Shown here in pieces: positions 24,009 through 36,867 of a DNA stretch of 64,000 nucleotides (position 1 is the first letter of the stretch; each line of letters begins with the position of its first letter). The notes under the pieces are model-generated. The model was not told the DNA's origin. It was given only the letters and a program-made list of their open reading frames with translations, and ran no database searches. The stretch is from assembly GCA_026018925.1 (NCBI GenBank), contig JAKSZU010000009.1:73318041-73382040 (forward strand), given 5' to 3'. The translations under genes were made by a program, and so were the position numbers. The DNA is from Tupaia tana (Eukaryota > Chordata > Mammalia > Scandentia > Tupaiidae).

Positions 24009-25175
24009 TAGTCCTTTAAAATTCAATGTTAGTATTGATATTTCCAGGCTTGTCCCTACCTTTAAGTTGGCCATTGTCTTGGTTGTCTTTTATTGCCTTA
24101 TTTCTGGCCGTTCATTGTTTAGTTTTCCTGGAACAGGACTCTCTTCATTCAGAGTTTCTTGAAGAGCTGGTCTGGTGCTGGCAAATTCTATCTTGTTTTG
24201 TTTGTCTTAGAAGATTTTAATCTTTTTTTTTTTGTCATATGGAGGATAATCTTGCAGTATATAATAATCTTAGTTGATGTTGTTTCTCTCTTAACACTTT
24301 CAATATGTCTTCTTGTTCTTTCCTTGCTTGCATTGTTTCCCTTGAAAGGTCCGATGTTAGCCTGATGGGATGACCTTTGTAAGTCACTTGTCGTTTCTCT
24401 CTTGCCAATTTTGTGTCTTGTCTTTATCTGTGGTCTTGACCAGTCTGGGTAAGATGTGCCTTGGGGAAGATCTTCTTGAGTTTATTCTATTTGAGGTCCT
24501 TCATATTTCTTGGATCTGGATGTTTGAGTGCTTCTCTAGACTTGGGAACTTTTCTTCCAGGATTTCATGGAATATATTTACCATGTCCTTATTAGTTTCT
24601 TCACCTTCTGGGATACCAATTATTCAGATATTTGGACATTTAAAGGGAATTCAGTATTTCTTGTATATTATCCTCGTGTTTTTTTTTTTGTTGTTGTTAT
24701 TTTCTTTATCTTTTTGGTAATTATTTTCTAGGTCAGAGATTTTATCTTCTGTATTAGAGATTTGATCTTCAGCATGGTTTAATCAACTTTTAATACTTTT
24801 GAGAGGGTTTTTGATTTCCTGTATTACAGACTTCATCTCTTATACTTCTATCTGATTCTTTCTTACAGTGTCCATCTCTCCTTTCATATTTTGGAAGGAC
24901 TTCCTAATCTCCTGTATTTTGTTGTCTTCTTTCTATTCTAACTCACAGAGTTTTGTCACCATGGATGTTCTAAATTCTCTTTCTGACACTGTGGTAACCT
25001 CTGTTTTTTTTTTTTTTTTTTTCCCTTTTTTTCCTTTCAAAAGAAGGAGGGGAGTTATTGTCTTCTTTTGATGGAGATATATTTCCTGGTTTATTTAGAC
25101 CTGAGGCTCTTCTTGTACTTCTAGCCATTGGGAGATGTATTCACTTTGGAATACCTTTTAGGAGAATGTTTTTTT

Positions 25176-25436
25176 TTTTTTTTGAGAGGTTTTTCGCTAT
25201 AGGGCGCGTGCGCTCGCCAGACAGACAGAGAGAGACATAAAGACAGAAAGCGAGAAATCACCCCCCAGGGGGGATGGTCACGCCGCAATACCTTCTCCTC
25301 CATTCTCCTCTCGGGATCTTGGGCACGCACGCACACGCGCTCATCGTGAGTTGTAAGCCACCGGGTCCGAGACGCGAACTGCGGTCGACTACGTGGGAGT
25401 CCAGCGACATAGCCATTACGCTAACTGCTGGTTCCC
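25176..25436 (-). mobile_element. SINE family A, young, in LINE-1 E ORF1/5' UTR border
   Basis: GAGAATGTTTTTTT at 25162-25175 and 25437-25450. One B-box change (GCGAACTGCGG side). Confidence 0.92.
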
Positions 25437-25988
25437 GAGAATGTTTTTTTCAACTAGGATCAAGTGTGTTTCCCTTTTGCTGTGGACTCATGAGTGCCGA
25501 AGTCTCTCTTCTGCTGTGTATAGCAATGTGGTCCAAGGAAGAGTATTCTATTCAGGTTTCTGAAGAGCAATTTCTCCTTTCTCACAGGTAGTTCAGTAAA
25601 AGGGAGGATCCCATGGAGCCTCATAATACTAGGGTATTTGAAAACTGTGATTCTAGACCTGTCTAGTCCCTCTACTTGGGTGGAGGATGAGTAGGAGATG
25701 ACAATATAAGACAGAAGAAAAAAAGAATATGAAAAAGAATAAAGAAAAATTTGTGCACCACAATTTTACTAGGGGACTGTATTTGAATCTTGGCTCTGCT
25801 GGGGAGCTGGGGGCTGTCCTGGGGGGGGGGTAAATAGAAGTTGAAAGTAACAATGAAAGAAGAGAAAAAAGCAGCCTACCTTTCTGACAGGAGGGTCCTC
25901 TGGGGCTGGGGGAGCTGGGCTAGGGCTGGAGCTGGGGCCGGAGCCAGTGACTGGCCCTGCTTCAGTGTCCCTTACAGGCCAGGGGACT

Positions 25989-26355
25989 GGAAACAGAAAT
26001 CTTTATGGAAATTTTTAATTTGATATTTTTGTTTTACTGATAGTCTTGTAAAGAACACCGTATAATATCCATAAACACTCATACACCAATCCTTTTCAGT
26101 AGGTATAAGGACAAACCTTTTTATAGCTATAAATCACAATTGAAAAATATTTTTTGGAATAAGAAATGAGTATCTTATGAAGGAGTACCTCAAGCAGAGA
26201 CCCAAAGGTAGATGTTATCAGACTAGCAAAATTTTTATTTATTTATTTTTGTTTTATGCTTCCAGATGAAAATGAAACAAGGGGCTTTTTTCTGTGACTA
26301 TCAGAGTTAGGAATGTACCCTATGAGGCTTCTAGTCATTAAACATTTTGTATTAA
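25989..26355. other. Intron 1, no feature seen
   Basis: No repeat or gene recognised after the LINE-1 5' end. Confidence 0.4.
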
Positions 26356-26359
26356 AATT

Positions 26360-27385
26360 ATTTGTTAGAACATTAATTGACAAATTAAAATGATATATTT
26401 ATGATGTACAACATGATATATGTATATATTTATGGAATGACTAAATTAAGTTAATTAATATATCCATTTCCTCCCTTACTTATCTTTTTTTGTAGTCAAA
26501 ACATGTAAAAAGTTTTAGTGATTTTTTTTTAGGTATACAATACATTGTTATTACCTGTAGTCACCATATTATACAATAGATCTCTTGTACTTAATTATTT
26601 TATTGAACTGAAATGTCTCTCTGAACTAACATCTACCTAATCTTAACCTCTCTCAGCTCCTGGTAGCCACCATTAAACTCTCTGCTTTTGTGAGTTCAAC
26701 TTTTTTATTTTCTGCATATAAGTGAGATCATGAAATATTTGTCTTCCTGTACCTGGTTTATTTTACTTAGCATAATATTCTCAAGGTTTATCTACATTGT
26801 CCCAAATGACAACACTTCCCTCTTTTTTAAGAGTAAATAGTATTTCATTCTTTGTGTATTTACATTTTCTTTATTTATTTACATATGGTTGAACAGTTAG
26901 GTTGATTCCATATCTTGACTATTGAGAATAATGCTTCCGTGAACATGGATGTGCAGGTATCTTTTGGACATGCCGACTTAATTTCCTTTGGATACATAGC
27001 CTGTAGTGAGATTGCTGGATCATATGGTAGCTCTATTTTTAATTTTTTTTGAGAGGTTTTTGCTATAGGGCGCGTGCATTCGCCAGACAGACAGAGAGAG
27101 ACAGAGAGACAGAAAGTGAGAAATCACCCCCCAGGGGGGATGGCCATGCCGCAATCCCTTCTCCTCCATTCTCCTCTCGGGATCTTGGGCATGCACCCGG
27201 CGTGAGTTTTAAGCCACCGGGGTCCGGGACGCGAACCGCGGTTGACTACATGGGAGTCCAGTGACATAGCCATTACGCTAACTGCTGGTCCCCCCTATTT
27301 TTAATTTTTTGAGAAACCTTCCTACTATTTTCATAATAACTATACTAATTTATATTTCCACCAAAAAGTATATAAAATTTCTCTT
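26360..27385 (-). mobile_element. LINE-1 3'-end fragment (copy F), older subfamily
   Basis: 3' UTR with TATATTTATGGAATGACTAA and CTCAGCTCCTGGTAGCCACC, then ORF2 C-terminus to TTTATATTTCCACCAAAAAG; truncated there. A SINE at 27049-27294 interrupts it. Confidence 0.8.
27049..27294 (-). mobile_element. SINE family A, young, inside LINE-1 F
   Basis: CTATTTTTAATTTTTT at 27033-27048 and 27295-27310 is a perfect target-site duplication. About 20 bp of the CGCACGCACACGC stretch is missing. Confidence 0.92.
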
Positions 27386-27898
27386 TTCTTTGTGGGGATA
27401 AATTTATGCATGCCATATTTGGTTAATTAAATACGTGTGTGTTTGTATATTATTTCTACACTCTGTGTGTGTGTGTGTATGCTTATATATAATGTTACCT
27501 ACTTAACTAATAGATGGTGTTCTTTGAGGGATTGCCCCCAACCCCTCAAAAGCAAAATGTATACTTAGATTTTTTTCCCTTAAGTGTTTACAGGCTGATA
27601 TAAAATTAGAAATGGTTATAAGAGAATTGGATAGTCTGTCTCTTTGCTTCTAGGCAAAAGTGTCCTCAACTCTTAACATTATGCAAACTAGTTCAGGAAA
27701 CACTAAAACAATGTCTAGCCTAAGTGAAGAAATACGGCTTCACATTTTTAAAACAAATTTCAACCATCAATCCAAATTTTTTCTGAGAGTGGGATGAGAG
27801 GACAGATAGGATGGAATTATATACGTGATGAAAAAAGATTGAGAGAGAACTAGTAAGAATAAATTCTCAATATAGCAAAGTATCAGGGATATGTAGAA
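27386..27898. other. Intron 1, no feature seen
   Basis: Short GT blocks near 27460; otherwise unrecognised. Confidence 0.4.
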
Positions 27899-27963
27899 TT
27901 TTTTTAAAGAATTATTTTATTTAACTTTTATTTATTTACTTATATTTGACCAGAGGGGGACAG

Positions 27964-28022
<59 letters not shown>

Positions 28023-28178
28023 AAGAGAAGAGAAGAGAAGAGAAGAGAAGAGAAGAAGAGAGAGAGAAAGATCGAGAAAGAGAAAGTGAGAAAGCAAGCT
28101 GCCAGGTCTGAGACTCGAACTGCAGTTGGCCATGTGGGAGTCTAGCAGCCTTAACCATCATGCCATTTGCTGGCCCCT
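27899..28178 (-). mobile_element. SINE family A, old, with GA expansion
   Basis: Head complement GGCCATGTGGGAGTCTAGCA and CATGCCATTTGCTGGCCC. The body is replaced by (GA)n and (AGAGA)n, 27968-28060. Confidence 0.75.
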
Positions 28179-28184
28179 GTAGAT

Positions 28185-28447
28185 TATATTTTTAATTGCC
28201 AGAGGGCACATGCACTTATGAGAAAGAGAGAGGGAGAAAGAAAGAGAGAGTTAAAAGCACCACCTATTGGGATGTGGTCACACCGGGATCTTTTTCCTAC
28301 ATCTTCATCTCATCAGATTTTGGGCTTGCACATACATTGGTGCAGTGTATTTTCTCAAACTGCTGGAACAGGAACTCAAACTCCAGTTGGCCATGTGGAA
28401 TCTGGCTCCCCATACACTATGCTTAGCCACTGCACTCTGAGGCCAAC
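28185..28447 (-). mobile_element. SINE family A variant (A2), old
   Basis: Retains AGAGGGCACATGCACTTATG at the tail and CAGTTGGCCATGTGGAATCT at the head complement; belongs with the copies at 35946 and 43711. Confidence 0.7.
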
Positions 28448-28449
28448 CT

Positions 28450-29784
28450 TAGGTTATTTTCGATAAAATGAATGATTTAAACCATTTTTTCCAGTGTGTG
28501 GCTATGAGAAGTGTTATAGATCTTCCCTCAATAGTAAATTAAAATGTTTTAAAGGCTATGAATTGCAAGATTGTGAAATGTTTGCAATCAAGTCTTGTGA
28601 CAATGCATATCCTTTGACTAGTGAAAGGTGTAAGTGATTTACTTGCACAAATTGCCTAGAGCTAGAAACCTAAAGAGAAGCAATTTAGTCAATAAATTTG
28701 TACGGATCAAGATATTATTTTGCTTACCAGGAGATGCTATATTTCATCGTCATTATTTGTCATATACTGTGTCTGGGTAAATGCATGTGGGATTAGATGA
28801 AAGCAGAGCTAAAGAGATAACAAAATCAGTTTTCCAACTGAGGCCTTGTTTATGTTTCTGTGGTCCAGCTGATTATCTGTTTGAAATTAGTCTTCTTTAA
28901 TAAGAATATGAATTTTAATATGAGTATATGGTAAAGTATTTATAGCTTATAAGTATTTATAATTTTAGCATATTAATAAATGATAAAGCAAGTATAATTA
29001 AAAGTTAATAAATTACTGTCATTGAGGAAACAATGCTGAGATCAAGGATATCTACTTGATACTTTTTTTTGGTACAAGTATTAACCCTTTTTAAAATGTA
29101 GGCATTAAATATGTTGCTTTAGAAGTATATGACCTTGTAGATGTATACATTTTCATGTGTTTAGTTAGAGGATGTGTACATAAAATTGTCTTCCAATTTG
29201 TGTTTATGTTACTATGAATATATAACTGGTTACTGGCAAATGTGAATTTTAATAACACAGGATTTTAAAGTGTCTTTTTTAAAAATGAGGTCAGTGTGCC
29301 CTGAGAAAGTCATATGATAAGTTATTAAGGTATCTTCCTTTTTTGTATTTCCACCTAGATGATAGAGGCCAATTTTAATTATAAAAATAAGAGATGTGTA
29401 CAATAAATTTCAATAAACAGATAATGAATATTCTTTTATAGTATTATTATAGGGTGTTTTATATGTATAAGCTGCTGGAATTTATAATTTTTGTAATTTG
29501 TAATTTCTGCACATTCTAGCAATTTAATTATAAAATAAGGTAAATAGAACAGCTTTTTGTAAAGGTGAGGATCATTAAATGCAAATGGCAGATTAAAGTG
29601 ACAATTTCTAAGAACAGATTTACAATAGCAATTATTTTACCTATATTCAAATTTCATTAAGTTCAAAGTATCATTTCATTACAGTTTGTTTAATCAAGAT
29701 TTTGCTAAATAAAACACCATTTCATGACTTAGTATTCATAAAAGAATTCAACTAGTTTAGTATGATATATTTTTGTTTTCTTTC
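28450..29784. other. Intron 1, AT-rich, no feature seen
   Basis: 1.3 kb without recognised repeat or gene. Confidence 0.4.
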
Positions 29785-30036
29785 TTTTTTTAGATAGGGA
29801 TTTTTGCTATAGGGTGCATGCATTAGCTAGAGATACAGAGAAACAGAGAAAGCAAGAAATCACCCTCCAGAGGGATGGCCACACCACAATCCCTTCTTTT
29901 CCATTCTCCTCTCGGGAATTTGAGCATGCGCACATACATGCCTGGTGTGAGTTCTAAGACACTGGGTATGGGATTTGAACCATGGTCAACCATGTGGGAA
30001 TCCAGCAACATTACCAGTATGCCATCTGCTGGTCCC
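29785..30036 (-). mobile_element. SINE family A, intermediate
   Basis: GCTATAGGGTGCATGC tail to CCATCTGCTGGTCCC head complement. Flanks GATATATTTTTGTT and GATATCCTTTTGTT are the likely target duplication. Confidence 0.85.
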
Positions 30037-30411
30037 AGATATCCTTTTGTTCTTGATATTAAATTTTCATTTAAAATTTCTGCTAAGGCTTCTATACATC
30101 ATAACCATTAATGTGTTTAACTTCTGCATTCTTCAGAATATTCAAAGATTGAACTCCCATTACATAAACAAGGGTCACATGATAATATAATAATATATAT
30201 TTCCTTCGCTGAGGCTTATATACCAATGTTGTAGTACTGGCCTATATCACAAAGTTACACGCACTGACTTCTAATGTTTCATAATGCTTGTAGCAGTGCA
30301 AACACTTTGACAAGTGAAAATAATTATTCCCAGTGTGAAACAGGTCAGTTTTATAAAGGTTAAATATTAACCAAAATAGACTTTATGTAACAGATTATAG
30401 TTTAGCAAGTA

Positions 30412-30672
30412 TTTTTTTTAACTTGACAGAAACCATGTGCTCTTGCCAGAGACAGTGAGAGACAGAGAGGGAAAGCAAGAAAGCAGCCCCAATGGTGATT
30501 GGCCATGCCATAATCCTTTATCTCACTTTTCTTCCTCCTTTCAGGATTCTGGACATGCATGCGTACATGCCTGACATGATTTTACTTATTTATTTTTCAA
30601 ACTACTGTGTCTGAAACTATAACCATTTGATGAACCATGTAGGGTCCATCCATTTTAACCACCAGGCCAAAG
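30412..30672 (-). mobile_element. SINE family A, old
   Basis: GTGCTCTTGCCAGAGACAGT and GGACATGCATGCGTACATGC retained; head complement TTTTAACCACCAGGCC. Confidence 0.75.
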
Positions 30673-30714
30673 ATTGACTCTCAATTATTTTAACGAAGGT
30701 AACTCATGATGTGA

Positions 30715-30868
30715 AGAAGAATATGGTATGTTTTATATTCCCATTTTCCAGATTAAAGAATTGAGGCTTGAGAGGTCATTTATTTCTGCTAAGGTCACAA
30801 GGGTAGCAAGTAGTAAGGCTTAATAGGTACAGAGGTGTTCTGAGTCCTGCAGTGTATCCACTTCACTT
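30715..30868 (-). mobile_element. MIR SINE remnant
   Basis: CCCATTTTCCAGATTAAAGA, then TTGAGGCTTGAGAGG and AGGTCACAAGGGTAGCAAGT follow reversed MIR. Confidence 0.7.
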
Positions 30869-32107
30869 GTCTAAAAAGGCACCTGAACTTCTGGTTATAG
30901 CTATGACAAAGTAACAGAAACAGGGCTTGCAAGTTCTTCTTAAATATCTAAAAACAACAGACATAGAAAATAGGAAATGATGGATTTCAAAAAGCATCAC
31001 AGGGCCATGATTCCTGAGAGAAAAGAAACAAAATAAAATGAGGTCTTTTAATATTACAATTCATAGTCTAGAGAAAGTTTCCAGATGATAGCTGAAGGAA
31101 GATCCCTATCAACCTAAGTGCCTCTCTGAGTTGAGGAGAAAAAGTTTAGAGTTCAATGAGGACAGTATGGCTAGAATATGAGGGACATCACTAAAAGAAC
31201 ATTGAACAGAAAAGATAAAATGCACCTAGAGAGAACTTCAGAGATCTGTTGAAGAATCTCTCAAGACTTTGGTTGAAAACTGATAAACTCAAATGTGTAA
31301 AGAAAATATTGAGGCTGAAGAAAGAATTACTAGAGAGGAACAAGCAAAACAATCCTCATAGCTCCCTTAAGACCAGGAATAATTCATGTTTTCAACAGCT
31401 AGATTGGAAAACCTAACTCATGAGGCATTTAGTAAGGCCCACAGAAGGTTATTGCCTCAGTTATAGGGCAAATTCGCTCTAGATTAAAGGAAATTCAAAA
31501 TTTGCTTAACAAAAACAAACTTCAAAAGAATCCAACTATTTCCAAGTAATGCAAACATATCCTAGAACAAAGCCTAAACCTAAAGACTGTTAAAACAATA
31601 ATACCCAACAAGAAAATTCACAATATCTAATATTAAATGAAAGATTACCAAACATACAAAGAAACAGGAATATATACAACCCATATCCCAGTGAGAAAAT
31701 AATTCTAAAAAGAGAATGAGAAATAATAGAATTAATAGAGACAAATGTTAAAAATCAAGTTATTACTGCATTTTGTATGTTCTAAAGTTAGATGAAAGCA
31801 CAAGCAGGATAAGAAAAGAAATAGAAGACTTTAAAAAAATGATCCATATTGAAATGCTAGAGACTAAATACAGCACATGAAATGGCAAGTGCACTGGATG
31901 ATTTTAACATTAGTTTAGTCATTGCAGAAGAAAAAAGTTATGAACTTGAATATATGCAATAGAAATTATCCAAAATGAAAAATAGAAACACATGGAAAAA
32001 AATGAATGGAGCGACAGCCAGTTTCTGGGACAATATCATTCCACCTAGCATACACACTTTTTTTTTAAGTACTAGAAAGGGGGAAGGGGGGGGAACAATT
32101 TAACAAC

Positions 32108-32209
32108 TGAGGCAAGTGGGTAGTGTAGTAGTTGTTCTGGATTCTTACATGGCCAACCATAGTACAAGTCCCGAACCCAGTGGCTTGAAAATCATGCTGG
32201 GTGTGCACG

Positions 32210-32246
<37 letters not shown>

Positions 32247-32405
32247 CCAAAATCCTAAGAGGAGAATGGAGGGGAAGGGATTAGAGTGTAGCCATCTCCT
32301 GGGGTGTGGGGGGGGTGATTTTCACTTTCTCTCTCTGTCTGGCTAGTGCATATGCTCTATATGACCAAAACAAACAAACAAACAAACAAAAAATAAAAAA
32401 AAAAA
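32108..32405 (+). mobile_element. SINE family A, intermediate
   Basis: AAGTGGGTAGTGTAGTAGTT head, ACAAGTCCCGAACCC B-box region, (GT)n at 32216-32245 in the body, A-rich tail. Confidence 0.8.
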
Positions 32406-32430
32406 CCTTAAATTAAAAATTAACAGATGA

Positions 32431-32662
32431 AAGCTGGCCCCATAACCTAGTGTTTAAGGGAACCAGATCACACATATCCATCTGCAGTTTAAATCATGGC
32501 CCTGGCAACTTGGAAAGCATGGTGGGTGTTTAGTTATGCGGGCCCCAAATTCCAGCAGGATGGAGAAATGCAGTAGAAGGGATTGCAGCCTCACCAGGGG
32601 GTTCTTTCTCCCTCTCTCTGGTGAGTGCATGAGAAATTTGACAATTAGAAAGAAAATGACAG
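32431..32662 (+). mobile_element. SINE family A variant (A2), old
   Basis: AGCTGGCCCCATAACCTAGT head and CAACTTGGAAAGCATGGTGG body, as in other A2 copies. Confidence 0.7.
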
Positions 32663-32742
32663 CTGAAAATTTACTATATTTGATGAAAACTATGAACCCA
32701 CATAGCCAAGAAGCTTAACAAATCCTAATAATAATAAAGATG

Positions 32743-32980
32743 AGTCCAGCCATGGTAGTTCACTGATAGTATTATGCTCTGTAATGCTGGAAGCCATATG
32801 GAATATCAGGATGTGGCTCCCAGTTTGACCTCTACACACATGCATGTGCCCCTGATCCAGGTTGGTTGGCTGGGAAAGACTGTGGGAAGGATCATGGCAT
32901 GTGGACCTGTTGAGAGTGCTTGTTATAGGCCTAGGCCTACACCATGGTCAACAGAAGCATGGAGGATGGTGGGTGTATGC

Positions 32981-33026
<46 letters not shown>
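32743..33026 (+). mobile_element. SINE-like family B, divergent copy
   Basis: TATGCTCTGTAATGCTGGAA and CCTGATCCAGGTTGGTTGGC align with family B, but less well than the other three copies. Ends in (GA)n, 32982-33026. Confidence 0.4.
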
Positions 33027-33029
<3 letters not shown>

Positions 33030-33304
33030 TCCTGACTTACCTTTCTTTTATAACCAGTTCTTACTCAAGATCTAGAACTCATTGGGCCTCAAGAGACATC
33101 ATTAATGTATTTATGGGACTGTTACCTCTAGGTGCAATCACCATGAACCAATCATCATCACGCACTAGGACTCACCCTGAGCTACCAGGACGGAGTTAAG
33201 TTTCCACTTAATACCTTTATGCTACAGTCAATACAATCAAGTCCCAACACTTAGTTTTCTGGGGGACATATTTAAGCTGTAGCAGTGGTCTAAATATACC
33301 AATT
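33027..33304. mobile_element. Unnamed old dispersed repeat
   Basis: CTTACCTTTCTTTTATAACC, CACCCTGAGCTACC and TTTTCTGGGGGACATATTTA resemble a frequent mammalian repeat (3' part: GGGACACATTCAAACC type) that I cannot name. Confidence 0.3.
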
Positions 33305-33319
33305 AAAATGCATATATTG

Positions 33320-33550
33320 GGAACCAGCAGATGGTATAATGGTTATGTTGTTGGACTCCCACGTGGTTGTCCATGGTTCAAGTTCTAGACCCAGTGGCTT
33401 GAAAACACATGCCGGGCACATGTGCGTGCATGCCTAAAATTCTGAGAGGAGAATGGAGGAGAAGGGATTGTGGTGCAGCCATTCTCCAGGGAAGGGGGTG
33501 ATTTCTCACTTTTTGTCTCTCTGGTGAGCTCAGAGAGTAAAAACTCTCTA
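33320..33550 (+). mobile_element. SINE family A, intermediate-young
   Basis: Perfect duplication AAAATGCATATATTG at 33305-33319 and 33551-33565; head GGGAACCAGCAGATGGTATA. Confidence 0.9.
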
Positions 33551-33946
33551 AAAATGCATATATTGTCATATTAGTCTTAAATATAACTATATACTGTCTA
33601 CAAGTAACTTATATTAACTATAAAGACACAGATAAGTTAAATATAAATGAATAAAAATATGAAACACTAATCAAAAGAAAGCTGGATTATATTCATTTCA
33701 AATAAAGATTTCAAAGAAAGAAATATTATCAGGGATAAAAGTTATTCCTATTAATAAGGAGATCAATTCATTAAGAGAACATAGAAATCCTAAATGTTTA
33801 TGTACCTAATAACAAACCTCTAAAATATGAAGCAAAACTGATAAAATAGAAATGAGAAACAAACAGATAAACAATTTTATTCAGAGATTTTTAACACTTT
33901 CTCTTAGCAATTGTTAAAACAAGTAGAGAAAAAAAATCAATAACTT

Positions 33947-34198
33947 TTTTGAGGTTTTTGCTATAGGGCCAATGTGCTCACCAGAAAGATAGAGAGAGAC
34001 AAATAGAAAGCAAGAAATCACCACCACCCCCCCCCAAGGGAGATGGCTATGTTGCAGTCCTTCTCCTCCATTCTCCTCTCGGGATCTTGCGCACACACAC
34101 GCGCCTAGTGTGAGTTTAAGCCACCGGGTCCAGGATTTAAACTGCATTCAACTACATGGGAGTCCAGCAACATAACCATTATGCCATCTGCTGGTTTC
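33947..34198 (-). mobile_element. SINE family A, intermediate
   Basis: TCAATAACTT at 33937-33946 and 34199-34208. C-run in the GGGGGATGG block; head complement CATCTGCTGG. Confidence 0.88.
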
Positions 34199-34595
34199 TC
34201 AATAACTTCTTAAGATTTGAACAACACTCTCAACCAACCTGACCTGATTGATTAGTACACTCCACTCAACAATGGCAGAATACACATTATTCTCAGGTGC
34301 ACGTGCCAAATTGATCATTGTGTACCAAATTTGGAGGCAGAAAATGAACTATTTTAAGTTAAAAAAATGAATCATGAAGTATATTCTCTGATCTTAATGC
34401 AATTAAACTATAAATCAATAAAAGAATATTTGGAAACTAGATTCACTTGTAAGTAATAAATGGATCAAATGAAACCACAAAGGAAATTAAAAGGTACTTT
34501 GCAATCAATGCAAATTAAATAACAATATATTAAAATATTTGGGATACAGTGAAATAATAGGATAATTTAGAGCATTAGAACCTTATAGGAGATAG

Positions 34596-34835
34596 GGACC
34601 AGCAGATGGCATAATGGTTATGTCGCTGGACTCCCACATAGTTGATCACAGTTCAAGTCCCAGGCCCGGTGGCTTAAAACTCACACCAGGCATGCATGCC
34701 CAAAATCCTGAGTAAAAAATGGAGGAGAAGTAATTGCAGTGTGGCCATCCCCTCTGGGGATGATTTCTTACTTTCTGTCTCTCTAGCAAGCACACCTTCC
34801 CTATAGCAAAATCTCTCTCTAAAAAGAAAAATAAA
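34596..34835 (+). mobile_element. SINE family A, intermediate
   Basis: Head GGGACCAGCAGATGGCATAA. Flanks AACCTTATAGGAGATA and AACTTATAGTAGATA match with few changes. Confidence 0.87.
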
Positions 34836-35293
34836 AACTTATAGTAGATAAATAGAAAGTTTGAAAACCTATTAAGTGTCATCTTAACAAATTATAACTA
34901 TTTTATTGAGAAAATAACGCCCAAAACAGGAGAAATAAGGAAAATGATAATGCCAAGAGCAGAAATAAATTAAATAGAAAACAGAATATCAATAAAGAAA
35001 TGCAATGAAACGAAAAGCTAGATTTTTGAGAAAAGATGATACAGCAGTAAAGAGTAGACATGAATTGCCAGTATCAGGTATGAGGGAGAGGGTATCACAA
35101 CAGATTGTGCAGACATTTAAAAGTATACTTATAAACTCTTCAAAATTATGTCTGTAAATTTAACAACATAAAGGGAATGGACTAATTTCTTGAGAAATGG
35201 AAATTATCAAAATTTGTTCTAGGGGAAATATGATAACTTAATAATTTATAGCTAAATAAATTTTTACTAAATTTTTCTTTAAAGAAATCTTTA

Positions 35294-35548
35294 GGGGCCG
35301 GCCAGGTGACATGGTGGTTAAGGCAGCTGGACCCTGCATGGTGGACAACGAGATTAAAGACATAGACCCCCGTGGTTTGAGAAACCCTCAGAGTATGCTT
35401 GCATATGTGTCCAAAATCCTAAGAGGAGAGTAGAGGAGAACGGATTGCAATATAGTCATCCCCTCTGGAGAGTGTTTTTTTCTCTTTCTCTCTCTCCCTC
35501 CCTGTCCCTCTTTGGTGAGCTCACATGCCCTACAGCAAACTAAAAAAA
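35294..35548 (+). mobile_element. SINE family A, old
   Basis: GGGGCCGGCCAGGTGACATG head, AAAATCCTAAGAGGAGAGTA body, CATGCCCTACAGCAAACTAA end. Confidence 0.8.
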
Positions 35549-35619
35549 TAATTCTTCAGACTCAAATTGTTTCACTAGTAAATTATACAAAACACTAAGG
35601 AGAGAATATAAGATCCATA

Positions 35620-35945
35620 AAGGCTTTTTAGGATATAGATATAGGGGTAATACTTTGCAATTCATTTCAGCACTTAATACATCCCAGGTGTTGCTATAGA
35701 AGTTGGGGAAAAAATTTTAATGAAAATTTGTTTCCTGTCTTCCAGGAGCTCATAGCATGAGATGAAGTTAAGGAATTACTCCTTCTGCTGTACCTTTAGT
35801 TCTATCTAATTGGTTAAGACAGAGCACAGCAGATTATCCTGCATTATATAGGCTGTTGAGGATAAAACTTCCATAAAATCGGGAATGGTGAATTGGGCCT
35901 GATGGCTTACCATTGTGTATCACTGGTGCACAAAATTCAATAGGA
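35620..35945. other. Possible L2 remnant and unassigned sequence
   Basis: CTGTCTTCCAGGAGCTCATA at about 35740 is suggestive of reversed L2. Weak. Confidence 0.3.
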
Positions 35946-36143
35946 TGGGCCAGTCCTATGGCCTAGTGGTTAAAGTTGGATCCCACAGGGCTGACCACAG
36001 TTTGAATCCTTTCCCTGGCAGCATGAAAAGCATAACAGGTGTGTGTGTGTGTGTGTGTGCGTGTGTGTGTGTGCATGCCCCAAATCCCAACAGGTTGGAA
36101 AAATAAAGGAGAAGTGAATGCAATGTGATTATATCCGTTAGGA

Positions 36144-36194
<51 letters not shown>

Positions 36195-36247
36195 TCTCTT
36201 TCTGTCTCTCTGACTAGCACATGCACCCTCTCACAATTAAAAAAAAC
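35946..36247 (+). mobile_element. SINE family A variant (A2)
   Basis: GGGCCAGTCCTATGGCCTAG head, (GT)n at about 36040-36074, (CT)n at 36143-36190, end CACAATTAAAAAAA. Confidence 0.8.
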
Positions 36248-36867
36248 TTGATAGAATGACCTAGGAATGGAATACCCAAGTTAATTCAATCCCAAAGCTC
36301 CCAAATTCTACAGTTTTGTCCTTCTTCCAATCCCATCCCCATGTCCCCAGCCCCACTTCCTTTGTGTTTTTAAGAACAATTTATTATTTCACTATTAAAC
36401 AATTAGTGTAATAAATTGTACAGTATCACAACCATATACCTACATGCTCAAAGGTGCAGACTTTAGTCAAGCCTCAATTCCATTACTGCTCAGTTCATAG
36501 TGAGTGTGTGAAGTAAAATAGCCATTTTAACTACTATACACCATTAGAGTAAAGGAACATAGCAGTAATTCTTCACTTACATGGAATGTCTCCAGAAAAC
36601 TTAGGAAGATATGTGTCATAAAATCTGCAAGGTAAAGCTCAAACAATAGAGTCATAGGTCATCTTCTCGAGTCTTTCCTAAAAAAACTTTTTTTAAATTA
36701 TGTTTTTCCCAAAATGGGAAGAAACAAATTCATGAAAAACAAAAGAACTTAACAAATTAAAAGAGAGAAAACTGTGGAAGGCAAACTCACTGACACCATG
36801 ATAAATGACAGCAGACAATACGATGAGAGACCAACTATTAATAAGCAGATGTGATAATCTGAAATCA
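36248..36867. other. Intron 1, no feature seen
   Basis: No repeat or gene recognised with confidence. Confidence 0.4.

Larger units (their letters stand above)
19013..25988 (-). mobile_element. Near-full-length LINE-1 (copy E), minus strand, with four SINE insertions
   Basis: After removal of four SINEs about 5.85 kb remains: 3' UTR, ORF2 (about 19.4-23.85 kb) and ORF1 (about 24.1-25.0 kb; its C-terminal domain reads QVTYKGHPIRLTSDL on the minus strand), then a GC-rich 5' UTR to 25.99 kb. The endonuclease region contains GDLDTPLS and DLTDIYRTF. The reverse-transcriptase motif reads FAHD in place of FADD, so it is inactive; stops break both ORFs. Probable diverged target sites are GGAAGTCAGAAGTCT (18998-19012) and GGAAACAGAAATCT (25989-26002). 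T-runs lie at 19407-19440 and 23901-23940, and (GT)n at 23622-23655. Confidence 0.88.
30880..35610 (+). mobile_element. Old LINE-1 (copy G), plus strand, heavily interrupted
   Basis: 5' UTR/ORF1-like text at 30880-32050, then ORF2 endonuclease text (AAGAGAACATAGAAATCCTA, CAACAATGGCAGAATACACA) at 33566-34590, and thumb/RT text up to 35610. At least six SINEs and one family-B element are nested in it. No coding potential remains. Confidence 0.7.

Noticed and set aside
27968-28060. CRISPR-like or satellite array
   Set aside because: Plain GA-type microsatellite without spacers, grown within a SINE tail.
26000-36000. Endogenous retrovirus or LTR
   Set aside because: No paired LTRs, primer-binding site or gag/pol order seen; the unnamed repeat at 33027-33304 was too weak to call an LTR.
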